DNA from: Romanomermis culicivorax
Taxonomy: Eukaryota > Nematoda > Enoplea > Mermithida > Mermithidae
Assembly (NCBI GenBank): GCA_963922205.1
Contig: CAWUHX010000127.1
Coordinates: 124,001-188,000 of the forward strand
DNA length: 64,000 bases
Direction of reading: 5' to 3'
Shown in pieces: positions 1 to 11,367 of this stretch. Position 1 is the stretch's first letter; each line of letters begins with the position of its first letter. A program made the position numbers and the translations under genes. Under the pieces are notes generated by a model. It saw only the letters and a list, made by a program, of their open reading frames with translations. It did no database searches and had not been told where the DNA came from.

Positions 1-2553
1 TTCGAGCGCGGGTATTGGCGCGGTATTTGGTGCCGGAAGGGCGGGTAGGGTAATTTGCAATTCTGAAGATTGAGAGCTAGCGCGCGACGAATCCGTCGGC
101 GTTGTGACGTATGGGGCCGGTACCGCGTTATAATGGATATGTTGTTCCCACGGCGCCGGAAATTGATGGTTCGGGTAAACGGCGTAGGTATTCTGAACAA
201 AATCATTTGGGCGTTGTATAGGGTTACCTTCATAGAAATGGTTTCGCGCGCCGCGGGCGTAGTTCGCGCCTCGTTGGGGCGGTCCTCCGCCGCGGGGTCG
301 CCAATCGCGTTGTCCACGGACGTCGTTTGAATTGTTTCGAAAATCAACTTGCCGTGGTTGGGCGGCGTAATTTGGGCGGTTTGGTTCAAGTCGGGTTGAC
401 TGTTGAGTGTTTTGCCGCTTGAGCCAGACGCAGTCTTCGGTATTGTGGGTGCGGGATTTGTGGGCGTTGCACCAGAGGCCTGTGGGTTGCGTCGTACGTG
501 CGCGGTCTCTGCTGGCGGATCGGTCAAAGCGATTTGCGTACGGTTCTCTGTTCTGAGATGAATGGCGCGGGCTTTGTTGCCTATTGTTGGATATCGTTTC
601 TTCAGGGCGTTGTCGAGACTTTCGTTCTTCATAGTCGCGGTCGTACCGTTGAATTAATTGTTCCAAAAGCATCTCCGTGCGCGGCGGTTGCGGCGGTGGT
701 GGCTCAATCGCTTGTGGTTGAAAAGAGACGAATTTAGTGGGCGGCGCCGAATTTTGCATCCTACGGTCCATTGAGGGAGAGCGCTCGCGGTAGCGATTTT
801 GAGGGCAGTCCATGCTGCGGCGGCGTTCAAAACGGCGGTCGAATGGTTGCGGCGACTTCGGTGGTGGTGCATCTTGATCAGCTTGATTTACCAGAATGGG
901 TCGTTCCGCGGTTCTGATTTCGGCTTTAGTTGCATTGAGGACACTACGGGCTTTGGCTACGGCGTCGGCCAGTTGTTGAACATTTGTGAAACCCTTTGCT
1001 TGTTCGCCAATTGTGAGTTGGTAGAAAACAGGCATTTTGGTCAAAAAGGTATCAATTACTTGTTTGTGCCGGAAAGTTTGATCTTCATGCTGATACAATA
1101 GTTGTACATAAGTCATTACCTTACTTAGAAACGTGGCGGATTCTTCTCCAGCTTCTGGGGTGATTGACGCAAGTTCGCGTTTAAGAGTCATCGGGTTGCA
1201 ATCGGGCGCCAACTGGAACATGAGCAAGTGTTCAGCGTCTTCGTACCGCGTCATATCTTGGATCATATCGCTCGGCGTATCGCGGGTAAGTCGGCGAAGG
1301 GCACTCATCTTTACGTGATTGGAGGCGTCGTAGCCGAACTCATTTTCCAGTCGGATGAAGAAGCGTAACAGGCGTTTATTTGTTGCAGTGCCGTCGATTA
1401 TCAGCAGGTGCATATTGTCGACGATTGTTTTGATGCGGCTATCTTCCTCACAATGAGACGTGCGCGGCATGTCATACCGAGGATGTGGGTGTTCATAATA
1501 ATCCTCGGGTGGGTAATCTGAGAAGCCAAACTGGTTTGCCGCGGGCGGTGGGCGTCTTTGAAGCGCGGAACGGTGTAAATCGTCATCGGCGCGCGTAGTG
1601 CGGGCGAATTCGTTATTATATAAGGTGTCCGTCGATGGTGCTTTGGGTTTGACTTGGTTTGGTAGCCTGCCAAAGACTTGAGCCGGTTCAGTTTCACGGA
1701 GAGTTTCATTTGGGATATAAATATCTCTTGTTTCCTCGCGGTGAAACCGTGAGGACACCGGCGGCGGTCTTGGTGTAGGCGGGTTACGCCCGTGCGTCGC
1801 GGCGGCGGTTGTGGAAATCAATTGTTGCATTTGCTCAGCGAGTGCGGCGAAACGCGCGTTAGTGGCTTTTGTTTGTTCTTGAATTTCGCGTTGGACGCGT
1901 AATTGCTGGGCTTGGAATTGATCCGAGACGGCGCCGATAATTTGATCGATGGTTTGTACCTTGGGGACATTGTTGGTTATATGCGCGGCGGCGGTGTTGA
2001 GTTGTTCCAGTGCATCACGTGCTTCGATTCGAAAATTTTGAACCTCGTTGGCGTTTGCGATAGCTAAACTGCTGCGGTGATCATTTACCGAGGCACGGGT
2101 GGCGGCTGGGGCTTGCGGTGGTTCGATATTGACGAAGGATTCGGAGGAGTCGGTTCTGGCGACAATTTGGTCATTATTACTTCAAGTCGGCGCGGTCGGC
2201 GGCGGTATTTGCGGTACGGGCGGCGCGTTAAAGCGATTTTCGGCGGCGGCAAGGAGGTTTTGATTTAGAGGCCGCGGAGTTTGAGAATTAGTCGTCGCCG
2301 CGGGTGCGGGAATGCGCGGTGCTTGCGGTTGTGCCGTCCCGTCCAGCGCGGGAGTGCTGAAATTAGACAAGGGCGGATTATGGGGCGGGAGACTTACCGT
2401 GGGTACCGCTGTCGATTGCGTAATATTTGACGGTCGCGGCAACATCATCTGGTCAAAACTCAAGGCGCGGCGTGCGGCTGTGGCGGCGTTCGGAGAACTG
2501 GAGCGCGACGGAAATCGAGTGAAGTCCGGCGGTGTGTGGCTTACCGTTGGCAT
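1..2553 (-). pseudogene. gag: Ty3/gypsy-type Gag, cut by the window start, one in-frame stop
   Basis: Gag would form the particle shell and bind RNA of a retrotransposon. The minus strand reads as one frame from an ATG at 2553 to the window edge (about 850 codons), interrupted only by a TGA at 2182-2184, which could be a decayed CGA. The N-terminal third is rich in Pro, Ala and Ser. A helical capsid-like region lies around 900-1450. A zinc knuckle of the form C-x2-H-x4-H-x4-C sits at 430-471 ([15 protein letters not shown]), followed by an Arg/Gly-rich tail. The same knuckle spacing and a similar upstream segment occur in the gag at 11349-13772, so the two are related but diverged. GC content is far above the flanks. 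The pol part would lie left of the window. Family inferred from layout, not from a search. Confidence 0.75.
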
Positions 2554-3250
2554 CTTTTTCCTCAAGGTATAATAACCTTGTTTGTACCCTTTGGCGCAGC
2601 TACGGCGGGGTCGAATTTTGAATTCTTTGGATTTTTCGGATGCAACGCAACAGCGGGGAGCGGCAACCTACAATCCAAACGGTCACCAGTGTTGTATCTC
2701 GTCTCGTGTCGGGGCGGAGATGATGCGGCGAGAGCAGGATTGGGATTCCGAGGTTGCGTCCTTAATGTACGTGCGTCCCACGCCCACGTTTACCCGATAA
2801 CCTGACTGCTGGTACTTAAACCCCGGCAATGATTAACCCAACAATTAAAGAAAGCTTAGTTTCTTTAATTGTCTCCCTTATTTCTCAGTACTAAGAGACG
2901 AAGGAGCTTTCCTACCTATTTATTATTATACAATAAAAGTACGAAAACTTACGTGACAAAACGCGACTGGCGAGGCGAAGAAAAAGTAATAATAATGAAT
3001 CGACTCCCACGCACGGGCGAGAAAAGACGAGAAGGCGTGGTGGGAGGCTGCTAATACGTGCTAGTGGTGGCCGGCGGGGCACACAACTAGTAGAGAAAAT
3101 AAAAACACACACAAAGTATACGTTACGAAGTGAATAGAGAGAGACCAGCGCACGCGTACCGACGTGCGCTACAGTAAGATGGCCACTGGTGGTCCGCGTT
3201 GCTCTCTCCACTTGCCACCTGCGGGCCTGTGACGCGTTTTGACAAAACAA
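2554..3250 (-). repeat. putative leader and 5' LTR of the GC-rich gag element
   Basis: The gag leader occupies 2554-2689. Read on the minus strand, a TGG triplet at 2688-2686 begins a stretch that could be a tRNA primer-binding site, and it directly adjoins a plus-strand TGTTGTATCTCG at 2690. The other gypsy family here also has an LTR edge beginning TGTTG next to a TGG. An AACA at 3247-3250 followed by ATG resembles the far LTR edge of that family, so an LTR of about 560 bp is possible. No second LTR copy is present to confirm either edge. Confidence 0.35.
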
Positions 3251-4740
3251 TGAAAAATCGGCGGAAAACACACTACAACACTGGAAACTGGATCGTACAT
3301 TTGCTTCCAACTCTTACTGGAAAAAGCATCTGAAAAAACTGACTCAGGTTTGCATCTGCTGGCGAATTTCTGTCAATTATTTTGCATAATGAAGCTCATT
3401 CGAAAATAAATAGACTGCAGTCAATGCATTTGTACAAGAAGCTACTTTTAAAGAACAATACGTGCTGTTGAATCTCCCCGCAAACGAATAATTTGACTGT
3501 AAACTCTTAACTGAAAAAATCTGAAGGTCAGTTGAATAGTGTCAAGTTTTCAATTATGACGTATGATTTGGCAGAGAATACTAAAAATTATTTCGGGAGT
3601 CATTACTTAAGAGCATTTCAAGAAAAACACATTTTTAGTTGCAATCCACTGCTATACTCTATTCATTTTGAAATGATCGATGTAGCGAGGTCGCAGTCAA
3701 ACTTTTATTCTAAATTATGGACGGCTCGTTGACTCTAATCATTGAAATTTTCTTTCATGATACAGGGTTCTTGATGATCATTCTTTTCAATCATTTCAAG
3801 ATTATCGAAATGGATTTCCTGATCTCTAGTAATATTGCGTCCGCCAAAACTCCGCCCGCTGCATCGATCATTTCAGAATAAATGGAGTATAGTTGAACCC
3901 TGACGGATTGGAATGGTAATTGAAATATTTTATTGTGACGATCAGTGCCATTCAACATTACCGCGTGAATTTCTGCTCAACACAAAAAGAGAAACGTTAT
4001 CTAGATCACGAAAACATAACGAATTGTGAGCAAGTTTCCCTTTGACATTTCATTCACTATAGACATCAGCGTGGAAAACCTGACCAAACCTTATTTCTAG
4101 TAACTAGCCTGATCGCCGCTTGTTCTTAATTTGTGGAGTGATCTATAATTTTCCAGATACAAAGAGGCGGTTTTTTCTGGAACAGCGTAAGTTTAGAATA
4201 AATTTTTTATGATGGAGTAAAAAGGTCATGTCGGTAAATATGTTAATTTTATTCTTTAATTATGTTAATTTTTAATTGGACTGCAAGGTATGATCAGATA
4301 TAGTAACACGATTTTTTTAACACGTGTTTTTCTATCATACTCGATTTTCTCACTCATGAAAATATACCATGAATAATGTGCAGAGGTCCAGTTCTCACTA
4401 GTCGCAAATGAGTTTTTAATAATGAAATAATTTAAAATATTTTTCGTACGAATTAATAGATGAATAATGTGTACTACAGTTCATTTATATGCAAATGAGC
4501 CTCGTAATGCAAAATTATCCATAGAAATTTGCGGCACATAATAAACCTGCATCGTATGCCAAAATCTTTTCTTGTCGGGTTTTTCTCCTAACTGCTACAC
4601 TCAACTAGAGAAAAAATTTTTACGTGCTCGAAGGATGTATATGCTTGCACGAACATCTTTCTGCCCTCGACAGTTCAATTGAAAAAATAGACTATGGCAT
4701 CACGAAAGTCAGCTGACCACAAAAATGTAATTCCGTATAT
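3251..4740. other. AT-rich intergenic stretch without recognisable gene
   Basis: I see no open frame with domain character, splice-consistent exon, tandem array or terminal inverted repeat here. Only short unconvincing frames are present. Confidence 0.5.
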
Positions 4741-4743
4741 TTA

Positions 4744-4990
4744 GGGCCGAATTCCTGTACGCCATTTAGCACTAAACAGTGGTCATCCACCGTTTAAATT
4801 GGCCGTTTAGCGGCAGTCGGTATTCCTGAAGGCCATTTAGGCTAAACAGCGTTTAAATTTGCTAAACGACCAATTTATCCGTCGTTTAAAACCAACGGGT
4901 AAAACTTTTCGGTATTCCTGAAAGACGTTTAAGCTAAACATCGGTTAACTAAATGGCTCTTATCCGCCGTTTACTAAACGTCCTTCGTGT
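4744..4990. repeat. left subterminal iterated motif of Harbinger copy 1
   Basis: Repeated variants of TTTAGC-TAAAC and of 'gccatttag' occur throughout this stretch, for example near 4765, 4840, 4865, 4930 and 4970. The mirror set occupies 7615-7815. Such clusters are plausible docking sites for the element's Myb-like protein or transposase; that role is inference. Confidence 0.7.
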
Positions 4991-5015
4991 TGTGCAACTT
5001 TGGCTGTAATCGATA

Positions 5016-7199
5016 ATGGATATTGTTGATTTAATTGATTTGGATGATGTTTTCGAATTTGATATCGCTGAAGATAATGTTAATATACTGCTAAATCCTA
5101 TAGTTAGGCCTAGCCCATTCGAAATTTATGATTCTGTCAAATTTCGTCTGAGATATCGTTTTACAAAGGAAACAGTTCATCAACTCATTGATTCGATAAG
5201 CTACAAACTATCCAGGAATACGAGACATCATCAAAGCTTAAGTCCAGAGACACAAGTAAGTTGAAAAACACGAAAAAAACTACGATATATTCATAATGTA
5301 AGGTGATCGATCTTGGTTCTGATCTTGACGGATGAACGAGCTGCTGGGGGCATCAATGAAATCTTGTTCGCTGGTTGTTTCTGGAGGAATCTGACAGTAA
5401 ACAAATCAAAATACTCATGAAGCTCGAGGAAATAAAACAAAATTCAACGCACAACGTTTTATTGATTTTCTAGCTTTTTCCATCATCAAGCACAATTTGA
5501 GATCTTACCAGCATTTTATTCAGATTCCGAAAGTAATCAGCTTTGGCTTTCGATGCAACAATCTCTCCTCGAATTGCTCTGATTTTCAACTTATGCTCTT
5601 TGGTCATGTACTTGAAATGCAACTCTTGTTCCTCTTTCAGTTGATTTATCTTGAACTGAAGCAGCTGATCTTTTTTGCCTTGCAAGATTTCATCAGCCAC
5701 TGTGACAGCGGTATCCGCACTCAACTTGATCGAATTTTTCACATCAGCAGAGGAAATTTGTTTTTTATTTGGATCGATTGCATTTCGTGGTTCGCTGTAG
5801 TTTTTATCTTGGACTGAAGGCTGCAAAATATCGCTGCTGCTCGGTGATTTGATGGGTGGCGATTGTGCTAATGAATGAAATATAAAATATTTTAACTGAT
5901 AAATATGCCTCATTTCCACATAACTATAGAAGTTTCTTCATATTAATATTTCATGATACAACAACAAAATGTCATGAATTCTTATCAATCACTAGTATCG
6001 ATGGCTTGGCGGCACCAAAAGCCGCAACGAAAATTAAGAAAAATAATTTAGATGACATTCACTTTTGGCTGAAAGTCCTCGATTGTGATTTTGAACACAA
6101 TAGAATATCATGAACATAAATTACTGATACACTGTGGATCAGAATTACTTGAGTAGTCGGCATCGTCATCATATGGATTTGGTATTCTTTCAAATTGAGC
6201 AGGTAACATGTCCCAAATAGCTTGAAAAATCCCCGGCAGTTTGTTCTCTGGTGGTCCTCCACCCGTCTTCTTTAAGGATATTTTGTATTTCCCAACAGCA
6301 CTTTTTGCGGCCTAAAGAATTGGAATTATTTCCTTTAATTTTAGTTATTAGATGCATTGAGTGAGTAAATTATTATTCAGATTTTCTTGGCACTACGATA
6401 TTTGGCGAATGGTTGTTTTCAACGAGAAGATGCTGATCTCCATGGTGTCAGCCAATCTACAGTATCGAAGTGCATACATCATGTTTTCGAATCAATTGCT
6501 TCGTTAAAAGATAAGTGGATTCACTTTCCTACGGAAGACGAGTTTGGAGACATACAACAGTCATTTTACCAGAAAACGGGATTCCCCGGCATCCTCGGTG
6601 CTGTAGACTGTACTCATATACCTATTCTTAGCCCAGGTGGAGAAAATGCGGAACTATATCGTAACAGAAAAGGTTTTTTTTCAGTGAATGTGCAAATCAT
6701 GTGTGACGATAAATTACTCATTAGAAATACTGTGGATAGTTGGCCAGGAAGCACCCATGATTCGCGAATCTTCAACGAATCTCGGCTGAAAACGACTTTG
6801 GAAGAAATTCCATCATGGTTTCATCTAATTGGCGATAGAGGTTAGGCATGTAGTCACTTCCTGTTGACACCTATCGCTTTTCCAAAAAATAATCAAGAAC
6901 GAAAATATAATTTTGCACATTCTTCCTCACGAATGGTTGTTGAAAGATTGAATGGAATTTTGAAAAGACGATTCCCTTTCTTAAGTACTTTGATGCGATT
7001 TTCTCCGAAAAAATGTTGCATCGTCATCGTAGCATGTGCTGTTTTGCACAATTACGCCCATAGGCACAATGATTTAGAAAACGATGAAGATGATACGAGT
7101 ACGAGTGTCATGGATGAAGAATTTGATAATGTGGCTTTTGATGACGATTTACAGGGTATTGCTAAACGTCGCGCGATTGTTGCGCAGTATTTCACTTGA
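5016..7199 (+). pseudogene. Harbinger DDE transposase, two exons, one nonsense codon
   Basis: HARBI1-like transposase that would cut and join the element ends. Exon 1 is 5016-5255 (80 codons) and ends at CACAA/GTAAGT. Exon 2 is 6381-7199 after TATTATTCAG, and the phases agree. Visible features are a helix-turn-helix-like block (GVSQSTVSKCIHH), a first catalytic Asp in GAVDCTH, a second in GSTHDSR and the Glu in VVERLNGILKRRFP. A TAG at 6843-6845 falls where Harbinger copy 2 has Tyr (GDRGY), so a single base change probably inactivated it; the frame is open on both sides. The long intron contains exons 2 and 3 of the opposite-strand Myb-like gene. The expected full length is about 352 residues. 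Confidence 0.88.
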
Positions 7200-7497
7200 A
7201 CTTTGGTTTATTGAAAATAAAAATGAAAGTTTACGAATATTTTTTATTAATCCTTACTCTTTTCACGGTTCTCCATTTTTCCTCGAGCTGCTTGGCACTT
7301 CGTGATTGGCAGTCTGGATTCGAGTGGAATGAAAGCTCAATTTCCCGCCAGGCGCGCTTTTTTTCTTGATTTGAGCTGTTATCAGTCTTTTTGTTTTTGA
7401 CGATTTCTTTATGTACTCTGACACATTCGACGAGATATTCCATCTCCATTGGCAAAAAATTCGTATTGCGACTACGTTTTGTAACTTCTTGAGACAT
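5470..7497 (-). CDS. Harbinger-associated Myb/SANT-like protein, three exons
   Basis: PIF/Harbinger elements usually carry a second, NAIF1-like protein with a Myb/SANT DNA-binding fold that helps the transposase reach the nucleus and the ends. Exon 1 is 7497-7258 and contains the trihelix-like segment (MEMEYLVECVRVHKEIV, then a conserved KRAWREIE and LEEKWRTVKR). It ends at AAAAGA/GTAAGG. Exon 2 is 6311-6149 and has the block KYKISLKKTGGGPPENK. Exon 3 is 5867-5470 and is a charged coiled coil (about residues 190-260). The lengths 240, 163 and 398 give consistent phases, giving an open product of 266 residues. Exon 1 lies beyond the transposase exons and exons 2 and 3 lie within the transposase intron. 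Family call from recognised layout. Confidence 0.8.
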
Positions 7498-7823
7498 ATT
7501 AATGCAACGCGACAGGAAAAAAACTAACAATGGAACGTTATCGATTTTTCATGCAGCGCAGGAGAAAAGACAAACATTGAACCATTATCGATTTTTTTAA
7601 ACAACAAGAAAATGTCCTTAACTGGCGTTTAGTCAGAGATAAACACTTAGCTAAACGGTGGCTGACCATCCTTCTGTTATACCGACCCCGTCTTAACTGC
7701 CAGTTAGACTAAACAGTGGATAAACCCCATTTAGCTAAATGCCGTCTAAATGGCCATTTAGCTAAACAACGTTTAGGCACTAAGTGTCAGATAACTAAAC
7801 GGCCTACAGGAATTCCGCCCTTA

Positions 7824-8344
7824 GAGTTTCCCAAAAATTATATGGAAAAATGTAAGAGTTCAAAGAAGTATAAGATACTACTTTATTAGAAAATGCCTCG
7901 ATGGGGCAGAAAAGAGAAGAATACAAATGCTTGGATAGTTGCCAAGCTAGAAAAAGAAGTGGACTAGATTTTTGAGAACTTGGGTTAAAATCGGAAAAAA
8001 TCACTTTCGCTACATTTGATTTTGATTCTTTCTCAAAATATTTTTTCCATTTCTGTGAAAAAGTATATTCTGAAGCATCGTGCATTTTGTCCTTCCTCTG
8101 GCATTAACTACAGTAAAATTTTTCTATATGAAAATTATATGCACATGACTTCAAATGTAAAGAAATGGTAAACCAATAGCATTCTAACTCCCGACCGATT
8201 CGAAACTTCTGCCTCTCACACTAGCTGAAAAATGATGAGGGAGGCATATTATAGTCACAATCTCAACATTGAGCTCGTTATAGTCCTGATGACATTCAAA
8301 TTATATCGAATTTTAAATCAAACCCAGCCGTCTTTTTCTCGAGA
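7824..8344. other. intergenic stretch without recognisable gene
   Basis: Only short unconvincing frames occur here. I see no terminal repeats or conserved motif. Confidence 0.45.
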
Positions 8345-8785
8345 TGTTGTGCAGGTCTCTCCTTACGGTTAAAGAAAGATGGTCGGGTTTGGACCGAACT
8401 AGTTAGAGCTATTCCTTGGTTAGGCCTCGGATATGGCCAACAGTCCTGTCCCCCTAGACCTGACAACAACAATTACTCACTTACCTTCTCGAAGGAGCCT
8501 CACAACGGCTCCTCATAGACTCCCAGAGGAAAAGACTTATCCTCAGGAAGGAACTTACTTGAAGGATCCCTCCCGTGGTCTTCCTTCAGCTTGGTGTCTG
8601 CAAGCGTCATGGTCTGGGCCTTGGGCCTTCGCAACTACCATAATAGGGACGCTGGTATAGTATACTAAATGAATAAACAAATATTAAAAAGAAGCGGATA
8701 AACCACTAAATAATTTATGAAAATTAAGACGTTGTTGCTGGTGAAAGGTTTTTCCGTGGATGCTGGCCTAAACCCAAGAAAATAT
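8345..8785 (-). repeat. solo-LTR-like copy of the gypsy family
   Basis: Starts TGTTGTGCAGGTCT and follows, with substitutions and small gaps, the same order of blocks as the LTR at 13869-17438. These are the GACCT-x-ACAACAACA block, the GGAACTTACT region, the 'gataaaccac' block and the 'ggatgctgg' block near 8760. Similarity fades after about 8785. No internal retroelement sequence adjoins it, so it looks like an old solo LTR. Confidence 0.6.
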
Positions 8786-9250
8786 TATATCGTCGCCACT
8801 TTGCAAAAACTTGCTATATCCAGTTTTTCAACTTTCGAGAAACTAACGTTTTAAGTTTGAAGCGTAATGAAAAATCAACTTTTAAAGCATGTAAGTTGAA
8901 TCTATGCATATATATTCATCAAAGTCTCTAAATTTGAGTTATGTATAAAGTTTTTTGCGTTCTTGAGTTTTTGGGGGGCTACTCACAAAATTGTCACATA
9001 GCAAGTTTTAGCATACATTTTTCCTATATATTATGAGCACATAGCAAGTTTTAGAATCACTGAAAACAACTAAAAATGTATTCAAATTTTATTGAAATCA
9101 ATACAATGGCAAGGCGACAAAGTTCAAACAATTAATATTCAAAATTTTCAAAATTCTTCGTCTTCTTCGGACGATGGCGCCACTTCCTCCACTTCATCGT
9201 CTACAGAAAGTAGGCTTCTGAATAATAACAAGATTAGTAAGTTTAAAAGT
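8786..9250. other. AT-rich spacer with a short repeated motif
   Basis: The 18-base phrase CACATAGCAAGTTTTAG occurs twice (8995 and 9039). A frame at 9092-9277 has no family character. Nothing else is recognised. Confidence 0.4.
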
Positions 9251-10155
9251 TTATATTATTTTATCAATATTTTCTAGATTATACTCAAAAAATCCATGCA
9301 ACTCGTCAGGTATAAGGCGCACTGAGCACAACGACAACAAATCCTTCTTTTTAGCTGATGAAATGGGAAGTTTCTGATCGTACAATTTTTTCCACGATGC
9401 CACATTTGAAGGTCGTCCTCGTTTACTCCTCGTTTCAGTTTCGATCATCTGTATAGGTGCATAATTATAAATTTTTTTGTGAAAAAAAAATTGAAAGAAT
9501 TTTTTACTTTGAAGTCAGGTTGGTCGTGGGAATATTTAAATTTTATCCGCCCTTGACATTCTTTTTCGTATCGTAGAACCTTAATAAATATTAAACAGTA
9601 TGGTTAAGAAGATCCCTGAATCAATCGTCATTCCACTTTTTATACTTTAACTTTCAGCCAATTGAATGTTTGATTTTGGTCGTCAATGATTTTAGGCTTC
9701 ATGGTGTATGCGTTCAACGTTTTTAGGTCAATAAAGTCTTCGTGGCTCAGGCGATGCACAATATAAGGCTTCTTACGATGGGCCGCCGTAAAAATATTCA
9801 CCCAGTCATTGGGGCAATAAATGGATTTGTTGCGGGCTTCGTATTCAATCGCGGAGTGCATACTGTCTATGGTCATTTGCGTATGACACCGTTCAAGGTA
9901 CTTTTGCTCAATATACGTGGCTGGCAGCTCTTCGGTCAATTTCAACAACATTGAAGCAACAAAGCGGTTACAATTTTGGCCAGCACAGTTGTCCGACCAA
10001 AAAGTAATTTTCTTCTTGCCTTTGCCAACCTGATCGCGAACAAACTTGTATATACAGCTTCCTATTTCGCTGCTTCCTCTTTTTCCTTCCGTTTCAGGCC
10101 ACATAAAGCAGTGAGCATCTTTGGATTTTTCGTCGTACACCGTCAAATTGTACAA
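9251..10155 (-). pseudogene. transposon-type protein with DNCxGQN motif (DUF7869-like), two exons, 5' end missing
   Basis: Exon 10155-9640 contains TFWSDNCAGQNCNRF, then YLERCHTQMTIDSMHS and a conserved WVNIF. From memory these resemble the C-terminal domain (DUF7869-like) of a family of animal transposon-encoded proteins in which the Asp of DNC and the later His/Asp are invariant. The last exon, 9448-9251, follows an acceptor CTATACAG and has SSAKKKDLLSLC and a PDELHGF ending, also typical of that family's tail. The donor after 9640 would be a weak GTATAA. No N-terminal exons are visible upstream, where retroelement sequence begins, so the copy is likely truncated. A cellular function is not known to me. 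Confidence 0.5.
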
Positions 10156-10194
10156 GTTGAGTTTACCTTTGTAATAAAAGGTTTACGTTTGTAA

Positions 10195-11188
10195 AAAAAA
10201 TTTCACAATCCTTTTTCGGCCTTTCTGTGGCGCTTTGTTGCTATGCAAATTGTCTATGCCACTGGTCATCCACTTTGTCGATTTGCATGTCAACTTCCCA
10301 ATCACGGTTTTGCCAGCAACAGGGTGCCCAACATTCCTCACCCATCAAAACTGACCTATGGGAGGTAGAAAATTTCTCGGCCAGGTTGCCCTGATGTCAT
10401 CAAAATATCTACCCTAATTTGGCTGACCCATTGAACTGGTCTGTCTAGCTCAAATTAGTCCCGTACTCACTAGGTTGCCAATCACAATGAATACCAAGGG
10501 CTGTGCGGAAATGGTTGGCAAGTGACGTCCATGTTGACCTCTGCTTTTGCTGGAATAGACCTCCTGCCCTAAGGAGTATGACATTGCCGTGGATGCTGAA
10601 TTAGGTCGATTTCAGGTTTGGTCTTGCAGTCTGCTTGATGTGGCATAGTCATTGGTCAATCAGTTTAGTTGGTCATGCAAATTCCTTTCCAGCATTTTTT
10701 TTCTAAAATAAACTAAATTATGAGATCATATTTGAGATACAAAGTAAAGAGGCAGGAATGTATGAGTATCACTAAAAATGTGCTAAAAATTGAGCAAAAT
10801 GTGGTCAAAAATTTGAAAATATTTTTATGGTGGCTTTTTGCACAAGTTGGTCAAGATGAAAATTTTTGTAGGACAGCAGCACTGAAAATTTAAATAATGT
10901 TTTTGGATTTTTTGATTTTGTAATTTTTTGGGTTTTTGTGATTTTGTTAGTGTTTTTGGACTTTGTGTTTTATAAAATGAATAAAATATTATTTGAAAAA
11001 GAAAATTTTCGGGTCAAAATAATGTGGCTGATTAATGCTGCTGCTCGCCACCTCTATAACCTCCATGAGGCCTTCCTCGATAATTGACGTTGCCTCCCCT
11101 TTGGCCTTCGCCATGTGTTTGACCTCCATCTTGGCCTCCTTGGTTCCTGCCGTATCTATCGAATGGTTGGAAATTTGGATTGTAAAAT
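10195..11188 (-). repeat. degenerate 3' fragment of the gypsy family
   Basis: From about 10205 the sequence parallels 17450-17590. Shared blocks are TCTGTGGCGCT, TGCCACTGGTC, GATTTGCATG and CAACAGGGTGCCCAACA. A short Gly/Arg-rich frame on minus (11187-11032: GGQDGG, RGGNVNYRGR) looks like a nucleocapsid-type tail. The order relative to the LTR piece at 11189 differs from that in the longer copy, so this part is rearranged. Between about 10600 and 11030 I see no coding signal. Confidence 0.45.
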
Positions 11189-11367
11189 TGTTGTGCAGGT
11201 CTTTCCTTAAGAGGCGTAAGAAAAGATAGCTCTGGTCTGAACTGACCTGTTAGAACTGATCCCTTGGCTAAGCCTCGGTGATAGTGCAACAGTCCGGTTC
11301 CCCAGACCTACAACAACAAAGACAAACTAAACACTAAAAAGCGGGGCCTTACCAAGGACCTCCGCAG
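11189..11367 (-). repeat. partial LTR abutting gag
   Basis: 179 bp nearly identical to 13869-14017 plus 17097-17124, starting TGTTGTGCAGG and ending CCTCCGCAG. At 11368 the match stops abruptly and gag sequence begins, so a deletion or recombination has joined the LTR to the inside of gag. The gag reading frame ends within this fragment. Confidence 0.75.

Larger units (their letters stand above)
4744..7820. mobile_element. PIF/Harbinger DNA transposon, copy 1
   Basis: The ends form an inverted repeat: GGGCCGAATTCCTGTACGCC at 4744 and its near-complement ending at 7820, two mismatches over 20 bases. They are flanked by direct TTA triplets at 4741-4743 and 7821-7823, the 3-bp duplication typical of PIF/Harbinger. 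The element is 3077 bp and encodes a DDE transposase on plus and a Myb/SANT-like protein on minus, whose exons interleave. Both are near intact: the Myb-like gene is fully open and the transposase has one nonsense codon. Subterminal regions carry many TTTAGCTAAAC-like motifs. Confidence 0.93.

Noticed and set aside
8433-8660. 75-residue Pro/Thr-rich frame
   Set aside because: It lies wholly in the LTR-like copy and is not conserved in the other LTRs.
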